From the NCBI RefSeq assembly GCF_900105475.1, contig NZ_LT629777.1, forward strand, positions 1,798,001 through 1,862,000: a stretch of 64,000 bases of DNA. The letters are read 5' to 3'. Both the position numbers and the translations under genes were made by a program. This document shows positions 17,598 through 27,039 of this stretch, piece by piece; position 1 is the stretch's first letter, and each line of letters starts with the position of its first letter. The notes beneath the pieces are model-generated. The model searched no databases and was not told the DNA's origin. It was given only the letters and a program-made list of their open reading frames with translations. This DNA is from Pseudomonas asplenii. GTDB taxonomy: Bacteria > Pseudomonadota > Gammaproteobacteria > Pseudomonadales > Pseudomonadaceae.

Positions 17598-18899
17598 ATG
17601 CGAGTTCTGGTCTTGGGTAGTGGCGTCATCGGAACCGCCAGCGCTTATTATCTGGCCCGGGCCGGTTTCGAGGTGGTGGTGGTCGACCGTCAGCCAGCAG
17701 TCGCCATGGAAACCAGCTTCGCCAACGCCGGTCAGGTCTCGCCCGGTTATGCCTCGCCGTGGGCCGCCCCGGGCGTGCCGCTCAAGGCCATCAAATGGCT
17801 GTTGCAGCGCCATGCGCCGCTGGCGATCAAGGCCACCGCCGATGTCGACCAGTACCTGTGGATGGCGCAGATGCTGCGCAACTGCACCGCCAACCGTTAT
17901 GCGGTGAACAAGGAGCGCATGGTGCGCCTGTCCGAGTACAGCCGCGACTGCCTCGACGAATTGCGCGCCGAAACCGGTATCGTCTATGAAGGCCGCAGCC
18001 TGGGGACCACCCAACTGTTCCGGACCCAGGCGCAACTGGACGGTGCGGCGAAAGACATCGCCGTGCTCAAGGAGTCCGGCGTGCCCTTCGAACTGCTCGA
18101 CCGCGCCGGCATCGCGCGCGTCGAACCGGCGCTGGCCAACGTCACCGATATCCTCGCCGGCGCCCTACGCCTGCCGAACGACCAGACCGGCGATTGCCAG
18201 ATGTTCACCACCCGTCTGGCTGAAATGGCCATCAAGCTGGGAGTGGAATTCCGCTTCGGCCAGGACATCCAGCGTCTGGATCAGGTCGGTGACCGGATCA
18301 ACGGCGTATGGATCGACGGCAAGCTGGAAACCGCCGACCGCTACGTGCTGGCCCTGGGCAGCTATTCGCCACAATTGCTCAAGCCGCTGGGGATCAAGGC
18401 GCCGGTCTACCCGCTCAAGGGATACTCGCTGACCGTGCCGATCACCAACCCGGCGATGGCCCCGACCTCGACCATTCTCGATGAGACCTACAAGGTCGCG
18501 ATCACTCGTTTCGACAACCGCATCCGCGTCGGCGGCATGGCGGAAATCGCCGGTTTTGACCTGTCGCTTAACCCGCGTCGGCGTGAAACACTGGAGATGA
18601 TCGTCAACGATCTTTATCCTCAGGGGGGCGACCTCCAGGCTGCGAGCTTCTGGACCGGTCTGCGCCCGACCACCCCCGATGGCACGCCGATCGTCGGTGC
18701 CACGCCGCTGCGCAATCTGTTCCTGAATACCGGTCACGGTACACTGGGCTGGACCATGGCCTGTGGTTCCGGTCGTCTGCTGGCCGACCTGATGGCTAAA
18801 AAGAAGCCGCAGATCAGTGCCGAAGGCCTCGATATTTCCCGTTATGGCACCCACCAGGAGACTGCAAGACATGGCAATCCAGCGCCAGCTCACCAATGA
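17598..18899 (+). CDS. dadA: D-amino acid dehydrogenase (small subunit) DadA
   Basis: FAD-dependent inner-membrane enzyme oxidising D-alanine and other D-amino acids to 2-oxo acids and ammonia. 433 residues, the family's normal length. FAD motif [20 protein letters not shown] at the N-terminus, [17 protein letters not shown], and C-terminal [14 protein letters not shown] and [20 protein letters not shown] 17598 is preceded by GAGGGG. The last 29 bases overlap ridA, so they are translated together. With dadX it forms the L-alanine degradation route: racemisation, then oxidation. Confidence 0.98.
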   Translation: MRVLVLGSGVIGTASAYYLARAGFEVVVVDRQPAVAMETSFANAGQVSPGYASPWAAPGVPLKAIKWLLQRHAPLAIKATADVDQYLWMAQMLRNCTANRYAVNKERMVRLSEYSRDCLDELRAETGIVYEGRSLGTTQLFRTQAQLDGAAKDIAVLKESGVPFELLDRAGIARVEPALANVTDILAGALRLPNDQTGDCQMFTTRLAEMAIKLGVEFRFGQDIQRLDQVGDRINGVWIDGKLETADRYVLALGSYSPQLLKPLGIKAPVYPLKGYSLTVPITNPAMAPTSTILDETYKVAITRFDNRIRVGGMAEIAGFDLSLNPRRRETLEMIVNDLYPQGGDLQAASFWTGLRPTTPDGTPIVGATPLRNLFLNTGHGTLGWTMACGSGRLLADLMAKKKPQISAEGLDISRYGTHQETARHGNPAPAHQ

Positions 18900-19224
18900 G
18901 CGCATGAGCCAGATCGTCGTTCACGGCGGTACCGTGTATCTGGCCGGACAAGTCGGTGACGACCTGTCTGGCGGGATCGAGAAACAGACCCGTGAAACCC
19001 TCACCAATATCGAGCGTCTGCTCGATCTGGCAGGCACCGACAAGACCCGCTTACTGTCGGTGACGATCTACCTGAAGGATATCGATGCCGATTTCGCCGG
19101 CATGAACGCGGTCTGGGACAAGTGGCTGCCCAAGGGCGTTGCCCCGGCCCGTGCCACGGTCGAAGCCAAGCTGTGCGAACCGGAAATCCTGGTGGAGCTG
19201 TCTGTCGTCGCAGCCCTGCCTTAA
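18871..19224 (+). CDS. RidA-family enamine/imine deaminase
   Basis: 117 residues, YjgF/YER057c/UK114 fold: [52 protein letters not shown] and [19 protein letters not shown] with the catalytic Arg. RidA proteins hydrolyse reactive enamine or imine intermediates to 2-oxo acids. The 29-base overlap with dadA fits a role in clearing the 2-imino acid made by DadA. CCAGGAG precedes ATG 18871. A terminator-like structure follows before dadX. Confidence 0.95.
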   Translation: MAIQRQLTNERMSQIVVHGGTVYLAGQVGDDLSGGIEKQTRETLTNIERLLDLAGTDKTRLLSVTIYLKDIDADFAGMNAVWDKWLPKGVAPARATVEAKLCEPEILVELSVVAALP

Positions 19225-19237
19225 CCCGATCCCTCTT

Positions 19238-19280
19238 CCGGCATGGCCTGCGGCACCACCGCTTGCCCTGCCGGTTTTTT
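19238..19280 (+). terminator. Terminator-like structure between ridA and dadX
   Basis: CCGGCA (19238) pairs with TGCCGG (19269-19274) followed by six T; the loop contains a further GCGG/CCGC stem. It may reduce read-through from dadA-ridA into dadX. Confidence 0.55.
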
Positions 19281-19312
19281 ATTGCCCACTGACTGCCTAG
19301 AAGTTTGCCGCC

Positions 19313-20386
19313 ATGCGTCCTGCCCGTGCCCTGATCGACCTCCAAGCCTTGCGCCACAATTACCGATTGGCCCGCGAAGTGTCGGGGGCCAAGGCCCTCG
19401 CCGTGGTCAAGGCCGATGCCTATGGTCATGGCGCAGTGCGGTGCGCCCAGGCTCTGGAAGCCGAAGCCGACGGCTTTGCCGTGGCCTGCATCGAGGAAGC
19501 ACTGGAACTGCGGGCTGCAGGTATTCGCGCGCCGATCCTGTTGCTGGAAGGCTTTTTCGAGGCCGATGAACTGGCGCTGATCGTCGAGCACGATTTCTGG
19601 TGCGTGGTGCATTTGTTGTGGCAGTTGGAAGCGATCGAACAAGCGACCCTGGGTGCGCCGATCACCGTCTGGCTGAAACTCGATACCGGGATGCACCGCG
19701 TCGGTCTGCATCCGGACGATTACCAGGCGGCTTACCGGCGCCTGCTGGCCAGCGGCAAGGTGGCGAAAATCGTCCTGATGAGCCACTTCGCCCGCGCTGA
19801 CGAACTGGGCTGCAAACGCAGCGAAGAGCAGGTCGCGGTGTTCGAGGCGGCGCGCCAGGGGCTGGTGGCCGAAGTCAGCCTGCGCAATTCGCCCGCGCTG
19901 CTGGGCTGGCCGAAGGTACCGAGTGACTGGGTGCGCCCGGGGATCATGCTGTTCGGCTCCACTCCATTCGAAGAGGCGCATCCGCTGGCGGCACGTTTGC
20001 AGCCGGTCATGACCCTCGAGTCGAAAATCATCAGCGTGCGGGAATTGCCGGCTGGCGAGCCGGTGGGTTATGGCGCCAAGTTCGTCACGCCCAGGCCGAT
20101 GCGCCTCGGCGTGGTTGCCATGGGTTATGCCGATGGTTATCCGCGCCATGCGCCGACCGGCACGCCGGTGCTGGTGGCCGGGCAGCGCAGCCAGTTGCTG
20201 GGGCGGGTGTCGATGGACATGCTCTCTGTCGACCTGACGGACATTCCCCAGGCCGGGCTGGGCTCGACCGTCGAGCTGTGGGGTAAAAATATTCTGGCCA
20301 GTGAAGTGGCGGCCCGGGCCGAGACCATCCCGTATCAGATCTTCTGCAACCTGCGCCGGGTCCCGAGGCTCTATACCGGGGACTAG
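19313..20386 (+). CDS. dadX: Catabolic alanine racemase DadX
   Basis: PLP-dependent racemase converting L-alanine to D-alanine for DadA. 357 residues. The PLP-lysine motif [11 protein letters not shown] is near residue 33; the second catalytic base (Tyr) lies in [14 protein letters not shown], and the C-terminal [16 protein letters not shown] is typical. Same strand as dadA-ridA, about 90 bases after ridA with a possible terminator between. Context marks it as the catabolic racemase rather than Alr. Confidence 0.97.
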   Translation: MRPARALIDLQALRHNYRLAREVSGAKALAVVKADAYGHGAVRCAQALEAEADGFAVACIEEALELRAAGIRAPILLLEGFFEADELALIVEHDFWCVVHLLWQLEAIEQATLGAPITVWLKLDTGMHRVGLHPDDYQAAYRRLLASGKVAKIVLMSHFARADELGCKRSEEQVAVFEAARQGLVAEVSLRNSPALLGWPKVPSDWVRPGIMLFGSTPFEEAHPLAARLQPVMTLESKIISVRELPAGEPVGYGAKFVTPRPMRLGVVAMGYADGYPRHAPTGTPVLVAGQRSQLLGRVSMDMLSVDLTDIPQAGLGSTVELWGKNILASEVAARAETIPYQIFCNLRRVPRLYTGD

Positions 20387-20440
20387 CGGCCAGCGCACGA
20401 CGCCACAGACGGTTTCCCTCCCGCTGGATTCGGGTCCAAG

Positions 20441-20487
20441 TGTTGTAAATACTGAACGCTATGCCATGATATCGCTCAATTACAACA
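20441..20487. promoter_or_regulatory. Dyad in front of pauR
   Basis: TGTTGTAA (20441-20448) and TTACAACA (20480-20487) form a perfect 8-bp inverted repeat 31 bases apart, ending 28 bases before the pauR start. Candidate autoregulatory operator. Confidence 0.5.
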
Positions 20488-20515
20488 TCGCCTGAAACCC
20501 AGGGGGGCTGCCGCA

Positions 20516-21064
20516 TTGGACGTCGGTGAACGACTGCAATCCATCCGCAAAATGAAAGGTCTGTCTCAGCGTGAACTCGCCAAGCGTGCGGGCGTCACCA
20601 ATAGCACCATTTCAATGATCGAGAAAAACAGCGTCAGTCCTTCGATCAGTTCGCTGCGCAAGGTGCTTGGCGGCATTCCCATGTCGATGGTCGAGTTCTT
20701 TTCCGAAGAAATTCTTCAGGAGAAACCGACGCAGATCGTCTACAAGGCCAATGAGTTGATCGACATCTCCGACGGTGCCGTGACCATGAAGCTGGTCGGC
20801 CGCGCTCATCCGAGCCGGGCCATTGCCTTTCTCAATGAAATCTACCCACCAGGTGCCGATACTGGCGAAGAAATGCTGATCCACGAAGGCGAGGAGACCG
20901 GCATTCTGGTTGAAGGCCGGCTGGAGCTGGTGGTGGGTTTGGAAACATTCGTCCTCGAAGCCGGTGACAGCTACTATTTCGAGAGCACCAAACCGCATCG
21001 TTTTCGTAACCCGTTCGACACCCCGGCGCGACTAATCAGCGCAGCGACACCGGCGAACTTCTGA
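20516..21064 (+). CDS. pauR: XRE-cupin transcriptional regulator PauR (polyamine catabolism)
   Basis: 182 residues: an N-terminal XRE/Cro helix-turn-helix (MKGLSQRELAKRAGVTNSTI) and a C-terminal cupin (HEGEETGILVEGRLELVVG, LEAGDSYYFESTKPHRFRN). This architecture and its place between dadX and the cytochrome c5 gene match PauR of P. aeruginosa, a repressor of the pau genes relieved by putrescine or cadaverine. The start is a TTG at 20516 with AGGGGGG eight bases before. Likely targets here are the aldehyde dehydrogenase at 8.7 kb and the PauB-like gene at 15 kb. Confidence 0.93.
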   Translation: MDVGERLQSIRKMKGLSQRELAKRAGVTNSTISMIEKNSVSPSISSLRKVLGGIPMSMVEFFSEEILQEKPTQIVYKANELIDISDGAVTMKLVGRAHPSRAIAFLNEIYPPGADTGEEMLIHEGEETGILVEGRLELVVGLETFVLEAGDSYYFESTKPHRFRNPFDTPARLISAATPANF

Positions 21065-21148
21065 GGTTCGCAGGCGCCAGGCCAGGCAGCGTGTACGTGC
21101 GGCGGTGTGCGATGCAACCGGAGCAATACCCCTGTAACTACAAGGGTT

Positions 21149-21196
21149 GTTTCGCAGTGGCGGTCTTGCCGCTATACTCACGCCCGCCTGCGAAAC
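21149..21196 (+). promoter_or_regulatory. Candidate cytochrome c5 promoter with flanking dyad
   Basis: TATACT (21173-21178) is a good -10. It is bracketed by a 9-bp inverted repeat GTTTCGCAG (21149-21157) / CTGCGAAAC (21188-21196), which could be a regulator site. The -35 is poor. Confidence 0.45.
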
Positions 21197-21238
21197 CGTG
21201 GTTGTAGGCCTGATTTAGCCACCATTGAGGGTGTACGC

Positions 21239-21664
21239 GTGAACCTAATTATGAAAATGCTGGCTGCACCAGCAACCGTATTGGCCCTATGGGCTGTCAG
21301 CGCTCAAGCTGCGACGAACGACGATATCGCCAAGCGCCTGGAGCCGGTCGGCCAGGTGTGTGTTCAGGGGCAGGAATGCAAGGGGATGGAGGTCGCGGCC
21401 TCGGTAGGCGGTGGCGGCGGTGCCAAGACCCCGGACGAAGTGATTGCCAAGCATTGCAACGCTTGCCACGGCACCGGGCTGCTGGGTGCGCCGAAAATCG
21501 GTGACACCGCAGCCTGGAAGGAACGTGCCGATCACCAGGGCGGCCTGGATGGCATCCTTGCCAAGGCCATCACCGGCATCAATGCGATGCCGCCAAAAGG
21601 CACCTGCTCCGATTGCTCGGACGACGAGCTCAAGGGCGCGATCAAGAAGATGTCCGGCTTGTAA
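21239..21664 (+). CDS. cycB: Cytochrome c5 family protein
   Basis: 141 residues from GTG 21239 (GAGGG about eight bases upstream); a signal peptide ends near AQA-ATND. One c-type heme site, CNACHGTG, with the axial Met in GINAMPPKG and the extra CSDCS pair typical of cytochrome c5. Periplasmic electron carrier. A longer open frame from 21107 crosses the promoter and lacks any signal sequence. Followed by a strong terminator. Confidence 0.92.
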   Translation: MNLIMKMLAAPATVLALWAVSAQAATNDDIAKRLEPVGQVCVQGQECKGMEVAASVGGGGGAKTPDEVIAKHCNACHGTGLLGAPKIGDTAAWKERADHQGGLDGILAKAITGINAMPPKGTCSDCSDDELKGAIKKMSGL

Positions 21665-21680
21665 GAGCGCGCAGCTTCCC

Positions 21681-21710
21681 GAAAAAGCCGCTTTCGCAAG
21701 CGGCTTTTTC
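21681..21710 (+). terminator. Rho-independent terminator after cytochrome c5 gene
   Basis: GAAAAAGCCGCTT / AAGCGGCTTTTTC, a 13-bp stem with a TCGC loop and a T-rich end. Confidence 0.9.
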
Positions 21711-21803
21711 GTGTCTGTTTTGCGGATTTTTCGCTGGGCATGTGCAGCAAAGACCCGACAAGCTCGGTCCAACCTTCATTCAAGGATCAGTGAGGGTGGG
21801 CGG

Positions 21804-23744
21804 ATGACGCTGACGTGTTCCATCGAGCGGGCGGTCGACGAGGTGCTGGCGCGGCTGCCAGCGCATATCCACATGGGCCTGCCGCTCGGGCTGGGCAAGC
21901 CCAATCGCTTCGTCAATGCACTGTACCGGCGGGTCAGCCAGTTGCCGCAGCGGCGCTTGACCGTCTATACGGCGTTGAGCCTGGGGCGCCCGCCGTTGGG
22001 CGATGGCTTGCAGCGGCGCTTTCTCGAACCCTTCGTCGAGCGGGTGTTCGGTGATTACCCGGAGCTGGATTTCCTTGCCGACCTGCGCCGCGACAGTCTG
22101 CCGCCCAATATCCGCATCGAGCAGTTCTTCCTGCAGCCCGGCAGCCTGCTCCACAGTACCTCGGCCCAGCAGGACTACGTCAGCAGCAACTACAGCCATG
22201 CCGCCCGCGACATCAATGCCGCCGGCCTGAATCTGGTGGCCCAACTGGTCGCTGGCGATCCGCAGCAGTGCGATCGACTGAGCCTGTGCTGCAACCCGGA
22301 CATCACCCTCGACCTGCTGCCGATGATCGCCCGGCGGCGCGCCGCCGGCGAAACCATCCTGATGCTCGGCCAGGTCCACGCCGACCTGCCTTACATGCCT
22401 GGCGATGCGCAGGTCGAGCGCGACACTTTCGATCTGCTGATCGACGAGCCTGAACGCAGCACGCTGTTCTCTACCCCGAACATGCCGGTCGGCTATCAGG
22501 ATCACTTTATCGGCCTGCATGCCAGCACCCTGGTACGCGATGGCGGCACCCTGCAGATCGGCATCGGCTCCATGGGTGATGCGCTGACCGCTGCGCTGTT
22601 GTCGCGTCACGCCGACAGCGAGGGTTATCGGGCCTTGCTGGCCGATATCGACGTGCAGCCCTGGCAGGCGCTGATCGACCGTGAAGGCGGCGTCGAGCCC
22701 TTTGCCCGGGGCCTGTACGGTTGCAGCGAGATGTTCGTCAATGGCCTGCTGGTGCTGGCGGATGCCGGGATCGTGCGGCGCAAGGTCTATGCCGATATCG
22801 ACGTGCAGCGACAGGCCAATGCCGGTCTGCTCGACGCCCACACCCCGGGCGGCAACGTCATCCATGGCGGCTTCTTTCTCGGACCGGACAGCTTCTACCA
22901 GCGCCTGCGGGAGTTGCCCGGAGAGCGGCTCGCCGAGTTCAACATGACTGCCATCAGCTACATCAACGAGTTGTATGGCCAGGAGGAGCTCAAGCGTCTG
23001 CAACGGCTGGATGCGCGATTCATCAACAGTGCCTTCACCATGACGCTGCTCGGCGCCGGGGTCGCCGACCAACTGGAAGATGGACGGGTGCTCAGCGGTG
23101 TGGGCGGCCAGTACAACTTCGTCGCCCAGGGGCATGCGCTGGAGGGCGCGCGCTCGGTGCTGATCCTGCGCAGTTGGCGCGAGGCGGGGGGCGAGGTCAG
23201 TTCGAATATTGTTTGGGAATATGGGCATTGCACCATTCCCCGGCACCTGCGCGATATCGTGGTCACCGAGTACGGGATTGCCGATCTGCGTGGCAAGAGC
23301 GATGCCGTGGTGATCGAGGCCTTGCTCAACATCAGCGACTCGCGGTTCCAGGCCGGGTTGATCGAGCAGGCGCAGCAGGCTGGCAAGCTGCCCAGGGACT
23401 TTCGCCTCGATCCACGCTTCGTCGATAACAGCCCGCAGCGCCTGCAGGCGATTCAGGCACGGCACTCGCGGCTGTTTGCCGAGTATCCGCTGGGCAGCAA
23501 CTTCAGCCCCGAAGAACGCGACCTGCTAAGGGCGCTGAACTGGCTCAAGAGCAAGTTCAAGCTCAGTGAGGTCTTCGAACTGGGCAAGGCCACCCTGGAT
23601 GCGCCCGAACCGTCGGCGTTCCCCCAGCACTTGCAACGCATGGGCCTGATGCAACCGCAGGGCCTGCGCGAGGACCTCTACCAGCGCCTGCTGCTAGCGG
23701 GGCTGCAGGCCACCAGTGGCGGGGGTGTGACGCCAGGCCGCTGA
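21804..23744 (+). CDS. Acetyl-CoA hydrolase/transferase family protein
   Basis: 646 residues from ATG 21804 (GAGGGTGGGC upstream). CoA-transferase family I-like: NMPVGYQDHFIGLHASTLV, LQIGIGSMGDALTAALLS, and the C-terminal GVGGQYNFVAQGHAL, SNIVWEYGHCTIPRHLRDI and VTEYGIADLRGKSD, all hallmarks of the AcetylCoA hydro_C domain. Such proteins hydrolyse acetyl-CoA or transfer CoA between short acids. It is monocistronic between the cytochrome terminator and the pilus operon. Substrate unknown. Confidence 0.92.
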   Translation: MTLTCSIERAVDEVLARLPAHIHMGLPLGLGKPNRFVNALYRRVSQLPQRRLTVYTALSLGRPPLGDGLQRRFLEPFVERVFGDYPELDFLADLRRDSLPPNIRIEQFFLQPGSLLHSTSAQQDYVSSNYSHAARDINAAGLNLVAQLVAGDPQQCDRLSLCCNPDITLDLLPMIARRRAAGETILMLGQVHADLPYMPGDAQVERDTFDLLIDEPERSTLFSTPNMPVGYQDHFIGLHASTLVRDGGTLQIGIGSMGDALTAALLSRHADSEGYRALLADIDVQPWQALIDREGGVEPFARGLYGCSEMFVNGLLVLADAGIVRRKVYADIDVQRQANAGLLDAHTPGGNVIHGGFFLGPDSFYQRLRELPGERLAEFNMTAISYINELYGQEELKRLQRLDARFINSAFTMTLLGAGVADQLEDGRVLSGVGGQYNFVAQGHALEGARSVLILRSWREAGGEVSSNIVWEYGHCTIPRHLRDIVVTEYGIADLRGKSDAVVIEALLNISDSRFQAGLIEQAQQAGKLPRDFRLDPRFVDNSPQRLQAIQARHSRLFAEYPLGSNFSPEERDLLRALNWLKSKFKLSEVFELGKATLDAPEPSAFPQHLQRMGLMQPQGLREDLYQRLLLAGLQATSGGGVTPGR

Positions 23745-23746
23745 CC

Positions 23747-24769
23747 TCAGTTGTAAGTGATATTGACGGTGACGGTGCTGACCAGCGAGCCCTTGGTGAG
23801 CGTGCCGGTGGTCTTGTGATAGGCCGCGCCCAATGGCAGCACGGCCCGGTCGTTGGACACCGTTACGGTCCGCGCGCCGTTGTTGCTGAGGGTTGCCTCG
23901 ACCCCACCGATTCGCGAGTAGAGCCACAGACCGACTCCAGCAGCGGTGCCGGTGCTCCTGAACAGCGTGGCGTTGCCGGTGGCCGGTGTGCCGGTGAACC
24001 GGAAGGTCACGTTGCTGGCATTGCGGCAGTTGGCGCTGATATCGAAGGTTTTCTTCGCCAGCCAGTTGCCGGTGAAATTCGACAGCCGGACGGTATCCAG
24101 CGTTATCGTGCGATTGGTATCGCCCACGTTCAGGTCGCAGGTCGGCAACGGCGCAATGATGGTTCCGCGGCCCAGCAGGATGTTGTACTCGCGCGGGTCG
24201 AAGTTCGTGGGGACCGGCTCCCACCAGGTCCGGGCAATTACCCGAGGGATGATATTGCCCGAGCTGATGCTCCCGGTCTTGATCAGCCGATAGTCGATTT
24301 CGTAGGCATAGGTCTTGTTGCTCGCCGAGAGATTGGTCTGGCTGTAGCGGCGCTGGGTGATGTTGCTCTGGATGCCGGTGATGGTGTTGTGTGCCCCCAC
24401 CTGGGTGTTGCCGTTGGTCTTGAAGACAATGCCGATGCCCGGCATGCCGGTCGGGTAGACGCTGTAGGTTCGCCCCGCCTCGCTGTAGCTCGATACCGCG
24501 CCGGCAGCGCCCTGGGCGCTGAACTTCACATCGGTGCGGCTGGAGCAATACCAGCTGACGCGCTTGGTGCCCTGGCTGATACTGGGAAAATCTCGCCAGC
24601 CGCTGAGGGTACTGCCGACGGGCCCATCGACATTCGTCACCGTGACCGTACCGATATCACCGGAATATCCACCGGGGTGGTAGACGGAAGACGAGCACGC
24701 GGCGAACGCCTGCCCGGATATGCACAAGAGCAGCGCCGCTGCGGGTATTGCCTGATAGGGTCCGATCAT
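23747..24769 (-). CDS. Two-domain fimbrial tip adhesin (last gene of pilus operon)
   Basis: 340 residues, signal peptide ending AFA-ACSS. The C-terminal ~150 residues form a pilin domain: CDLNVGDTNRTITLDTV, NVTFRFTGTPATGN, AVLPLGAAYHKTTG and a final VTVNITYN. The N-terminal ~170 residues, rich in Tyr, Ser and Gly, look like a FimH-type receptor-binding lectin domain. It is the last gene of the operon, where tip adhesins commonly lie. The pilin half closely resembles that of the protein at 26031-26972, so the operon encodes two such adhesins. Ligand unknown. Confidence 0.9.
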   Translation of the reverse strand: MIGPYQAIPAAALLLCISGQAFAACSSSVYHPGGYSGDIGTVTVTNVDGPVGSTLSGWRDFPSISQGTKRVSWYCSSRTDVKFSAQGAAGAVSSYSEAGRTYSVYPTGMPGIGIVFKTNGNTQVGAHNTITGIQSNITQRRYSQTNLSASNKTYAYEIDYRLIKTGSISSGNIIPRVIARTWWEPVPTNFDPREYNILLGRGTIIAPLPTCDLNVGDTNRTITLDTVRLSNFTGNWLAKKTFDISANCRNASNVTFRFTGTPATGNATLFRSTGTAAGVGLWLYSRIGGVEATLSNNGARTVTVSNDRAVLPLGAAYHKTTGTLTKGSLVSTVTVNITYN

Positions 24770-24850
24770 TTTTCAAGCCTTTAGGGTTCTGGAGGCTTCC
24801 GGGACAGGCACTCGCCGTCTACCTGAAGCAGTTGCCTGCCGACTCCTGTC

Positions 24851-25372
24851 TCAGTTGTAGGTGACGTCCACTGTCGCCAGGCTTTGCAGCGTTCCTTCAT
24901 GGACCGCACCGGCTTTCCAGTAGGCCGCTCCCAGAGGCAGTACCGCCAGGCCTTCGCTGGGAGCCAGGGTGCGGGCATTGTCGCTGCCGTCGGCGCGGAT
25001 GGTCCGTTGCACGCCGCCGATCCGCGAGTACAGCCACAGCCCGAGGCCGGCGGCATCGCCGGTATTGGCAAAGCGGGCACCGTCCGAGGGCAGCGGGGTG
25101 CCGTGGAAGGTGAAGGTGACGCTGTTGATATCCGAGTCGCAGCGCGCGCTCAGTTCGAAGGGCTTGTGCCCCGCCGAATCGGCATGGGCGAAATCACTGA
25201 CCTTGACCTCCGGCAGGGTGATGAGACGCTCGATGTCATCGGCAATCAGGCTGCAGGTCCCCCCCTCGACAGTGCCTTCGAACTGCAGGTTGCCCGGGTT
25301 CAGGACCTCGCTGGCCGAAGCTTGGGTGAAGGTCACCACCGTCAGCGCCAGGGGTATCAGGTACGTTTTCAT
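24851..25372 (-). CDS. Minor fimbrial subunit
   Basis: 173 residues from ATG 25372, with a signal peptide ending near TQASAS. Single pilin domain: LQFEGTVEGGTCSLIADDI with the first disulfide Cys, SARCDSDINSVTFTFHGTP with the second, AVLPLGAAYWKAG and terminal TVDVTYN. The penultimate Tyr and beta-zipper C-terminus fit chaperone recognition. The same length as, and clearly paralogous to, the next gene upstream. A few residues before MKTYLIP are also open, but they lack a signal sequence. Confidence 0.9.
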   Translation of the reverse strand: MKTYLIPLALTVVTFTQASASEVLNPGNLQFEGTVEGGTCSLIADDIERLITLPEVKVSDFAHADSAGHKPFELSARCDSDINSVTFTFHGTPLPSDGARFANTGDAAGLGLWLYSRIGGVQRTIRADGSDNARTLAPSEGLAVLPLGAAYWKAGAVHEGTLQSLATVDVTYN

Positions 25373-25433
25373 GAAGTGTTGTCCGTTCTGGCTGGCCGAC
25401 TCTGAGGTGGCGGCCAAGTAGGGCCTGGGCACG

Positions 25434-25955
25434 TCAGTTGTAGGTGATGGTCACGGAGGCCGTAGTCAGCAGCGTGCCCTTGGACACGGTGCCGACTTTT
25501 ATGTAGTGGGCAGCCATGGGCAGCACCGCCCGGCCGGAGGCGGCGGCAATGGTTCGCGAGCGGGCGGTGGCGTTGCCGTTGGCGGGGAAGTTGTAGGCGC
25601 TGCCGCCAATACGCGACTGAATCACGGTGGCGATCCCTGCCGCGGTGCCGGTGTTGTGGAAGCGGGTGGGGTCAACGGTCGACGGGGTTCCGGCGAAGGT
25701 GAAGGTGACATTGCGGATGTCCGTGTCGCAGTTGGCGGTCAGGTTGAATTCCGCCAGCCCGGCCCAGCTGGCGCTATCGAAATCGCTGACTTTGACCGGC
25801 GGCAGGGTGATCGTGCGGGAGACGTCACTGGTGGCCAGGTTGCAGGTGCCGCCCTGGATATCCCCGCGAAAGGTCAGGTTGCCAGTGGTTGCGGCATGAG
25901 CGCTGCCGATGGCGGCGCTGATGCCCAGGGCTAGTACAAAAAGAGGTGTTTTCAT
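25434..25955 (-). CDS. Minor fimbrial subunit
   Basis: 173 residues. Two adjacent ATGs (25958, 25955); AAGGA is better spaced for the second. The signal peptide ends AHA-ATTG. Pilin domain with GDIQGGTCNLATSDVSRTI, NCDTDIRNVTFTFAGTP, GRAVLPMAAHYIK and terminal SVTITYN. Paralogue of the 24851-25372 product (both 173 residues), suggesting a local duplication. It probably acts as adapter or minor shaft subunit between shaft and tip. Confidence 0.9.
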   Translation of the reverse strand: MKTPLFVLALGISAAIGSAHAATTGNLTFRGDIQGGTCNLATSDVSRTITLPPVKVSDFDSASWAGLAEFNLTANCDTDIRNVTFTFAGTPSTVDPTRFHNTGTAAGIATVIQSRIGGSAYNFPANGNATARSRTIAAASGRAVLPMAAHYIKVGTVSKGTLLTTASVTITYN

Positions 25956-26030
25956 CATTGGGTCCTTGCGGGTTGGGACGGTGGTCAGTTCATGTTGTTT
26001 AACGAAACGCGTCATCGGTCACTGGCCTTT

Positions 26031-26972
26031 CTAGTTGTAGGAAATGTTGACGGTGACTGTGCTCACCAACGTACCTTTGGTCAGGGCACCGCTGGTCTTG
26101 TGGTACTCCGCGCCCAGGCGCAGTACCGCCCGGTTGCCCGACACCGCCACGTTGCGGGTGCTGTTGTGGCTGACGGTCTGGTTCGGCGTATGCAGCCAGA
26201 GCCCCACGCCGCCCGCCGTGCCGGTATTGGCGAAGAGCGCGGGGTTGCCGGTGGCCGGTGTGCCGGTGAATCGGAAGGTGACGTTGGAGGCATTGCTGCA
26301 GGTGGCGGTCAGGTCGAAATACTTCAGTCCGGCCGAGACGCCGGTGAAGTTGGTGATCCGCACGGGGTCCAGGGTGATGGTCCGGTTGAGGTCGCTGGTG
26401 GCCAGGTCGCAGGTGGCAACGGGCGCGACAAAGCTGACCGGATTGCTCAGCACCACCGTGTGGATCGTTCGTCCATCCCAGTTGTTCACCATGAGGTTGC
26501 CGCTGGGGACGGTGCCGTTCGAGACGTTCGCGGTCTTGTAGAACTGAGCCTCCAGCGTGACGAGGGTGTGCTCATAGGCGATGTGGGGCAATGCAATCGA
26601 GCTGCTGCGCAGGGACAGTGTGTGGGGGACGCCGCCCCTGAGCGTTGCATAGACCCGTATGCCAACCCCGGGAACATTGGTTCGATAGACGCCGATACCT
26701 CCCGGAAGTGTGATCCAGTCAGCTGCGGTGTATCGCCCGGTGGTTTGCTGCATGGTCGGTGGCGTGCAGGTGCTGATGCCGCTGGGGTACGGGCCACTGA
26801 AGGTCGCCCTGGCGATCAGGGCGCCCACCGGCAGTGTCGACGGCACGTTGATCGTCGCTGGAAAAGTCGCAAGGTTGCGCGGGTTGTTCGGGTAATAGTT
26901 GCACGCCGCCTGGGCCGCCAGCGGCAGCAGCGACATCAGCAATGCGTACACGAAGGGGATGGAATATTTCAT
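26031..26972 (-). CDS. Two-domain fimbrial adhesin/tip subunit
   Basis: 313 residues from ATG 26972; signal peptide ending AQA-ACNY. N-terminal domain of about 150 residues with little resemblance to pilins; C-terminal pilin domain beginning ATCDLATSDLNRTITL, with NVTFRFTGTPATGN, AVLRLGAEYHKTSG and terminal VTVNISYN. The pilin half is nearly the same as in the operon's last gene, while the N-terminal halves differ, as expected for adhesins with separate receptors. It directly follows the usher gene. The longer open frame starting at 27323 overlaps the usher and is rejected. Confidence 0.9.
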   Translation of the reverse strand: MKYSIPFVYALLMSLLPLAAQAACNYYPNNPRNLATFPATINVPSTLPVGALIARATFSGPYPSGISTCTPPTMQQTTGRYTAADWITLPGGIGVYRTNVPGVGIRVYATLRGGVPHTLSLRSSSIALPHIAYEHTLVTLEAQFYKTANVSNGTVPSGNLMVNNWDGRTIHTVVLSNPVSFVAPVATCDLATSDLNRTITLDPVRITNFTGVSAGLKYFDLTATCSNASNVTFRFTGTPATGNPALFANTGTAGGVGLWLHTPNQTVSHNSTRNVAVSGNRAVLRLGAEYHKTSGALTKGTLVSTVTVNISYN

Positions 26973-27039
26973 TTTCGGTCTCGCGTAAATGAAGGCCTGG
27001 GGTCTGTCGACGGGGTGTTGGCGGAGCCGGCGCGGCTGA

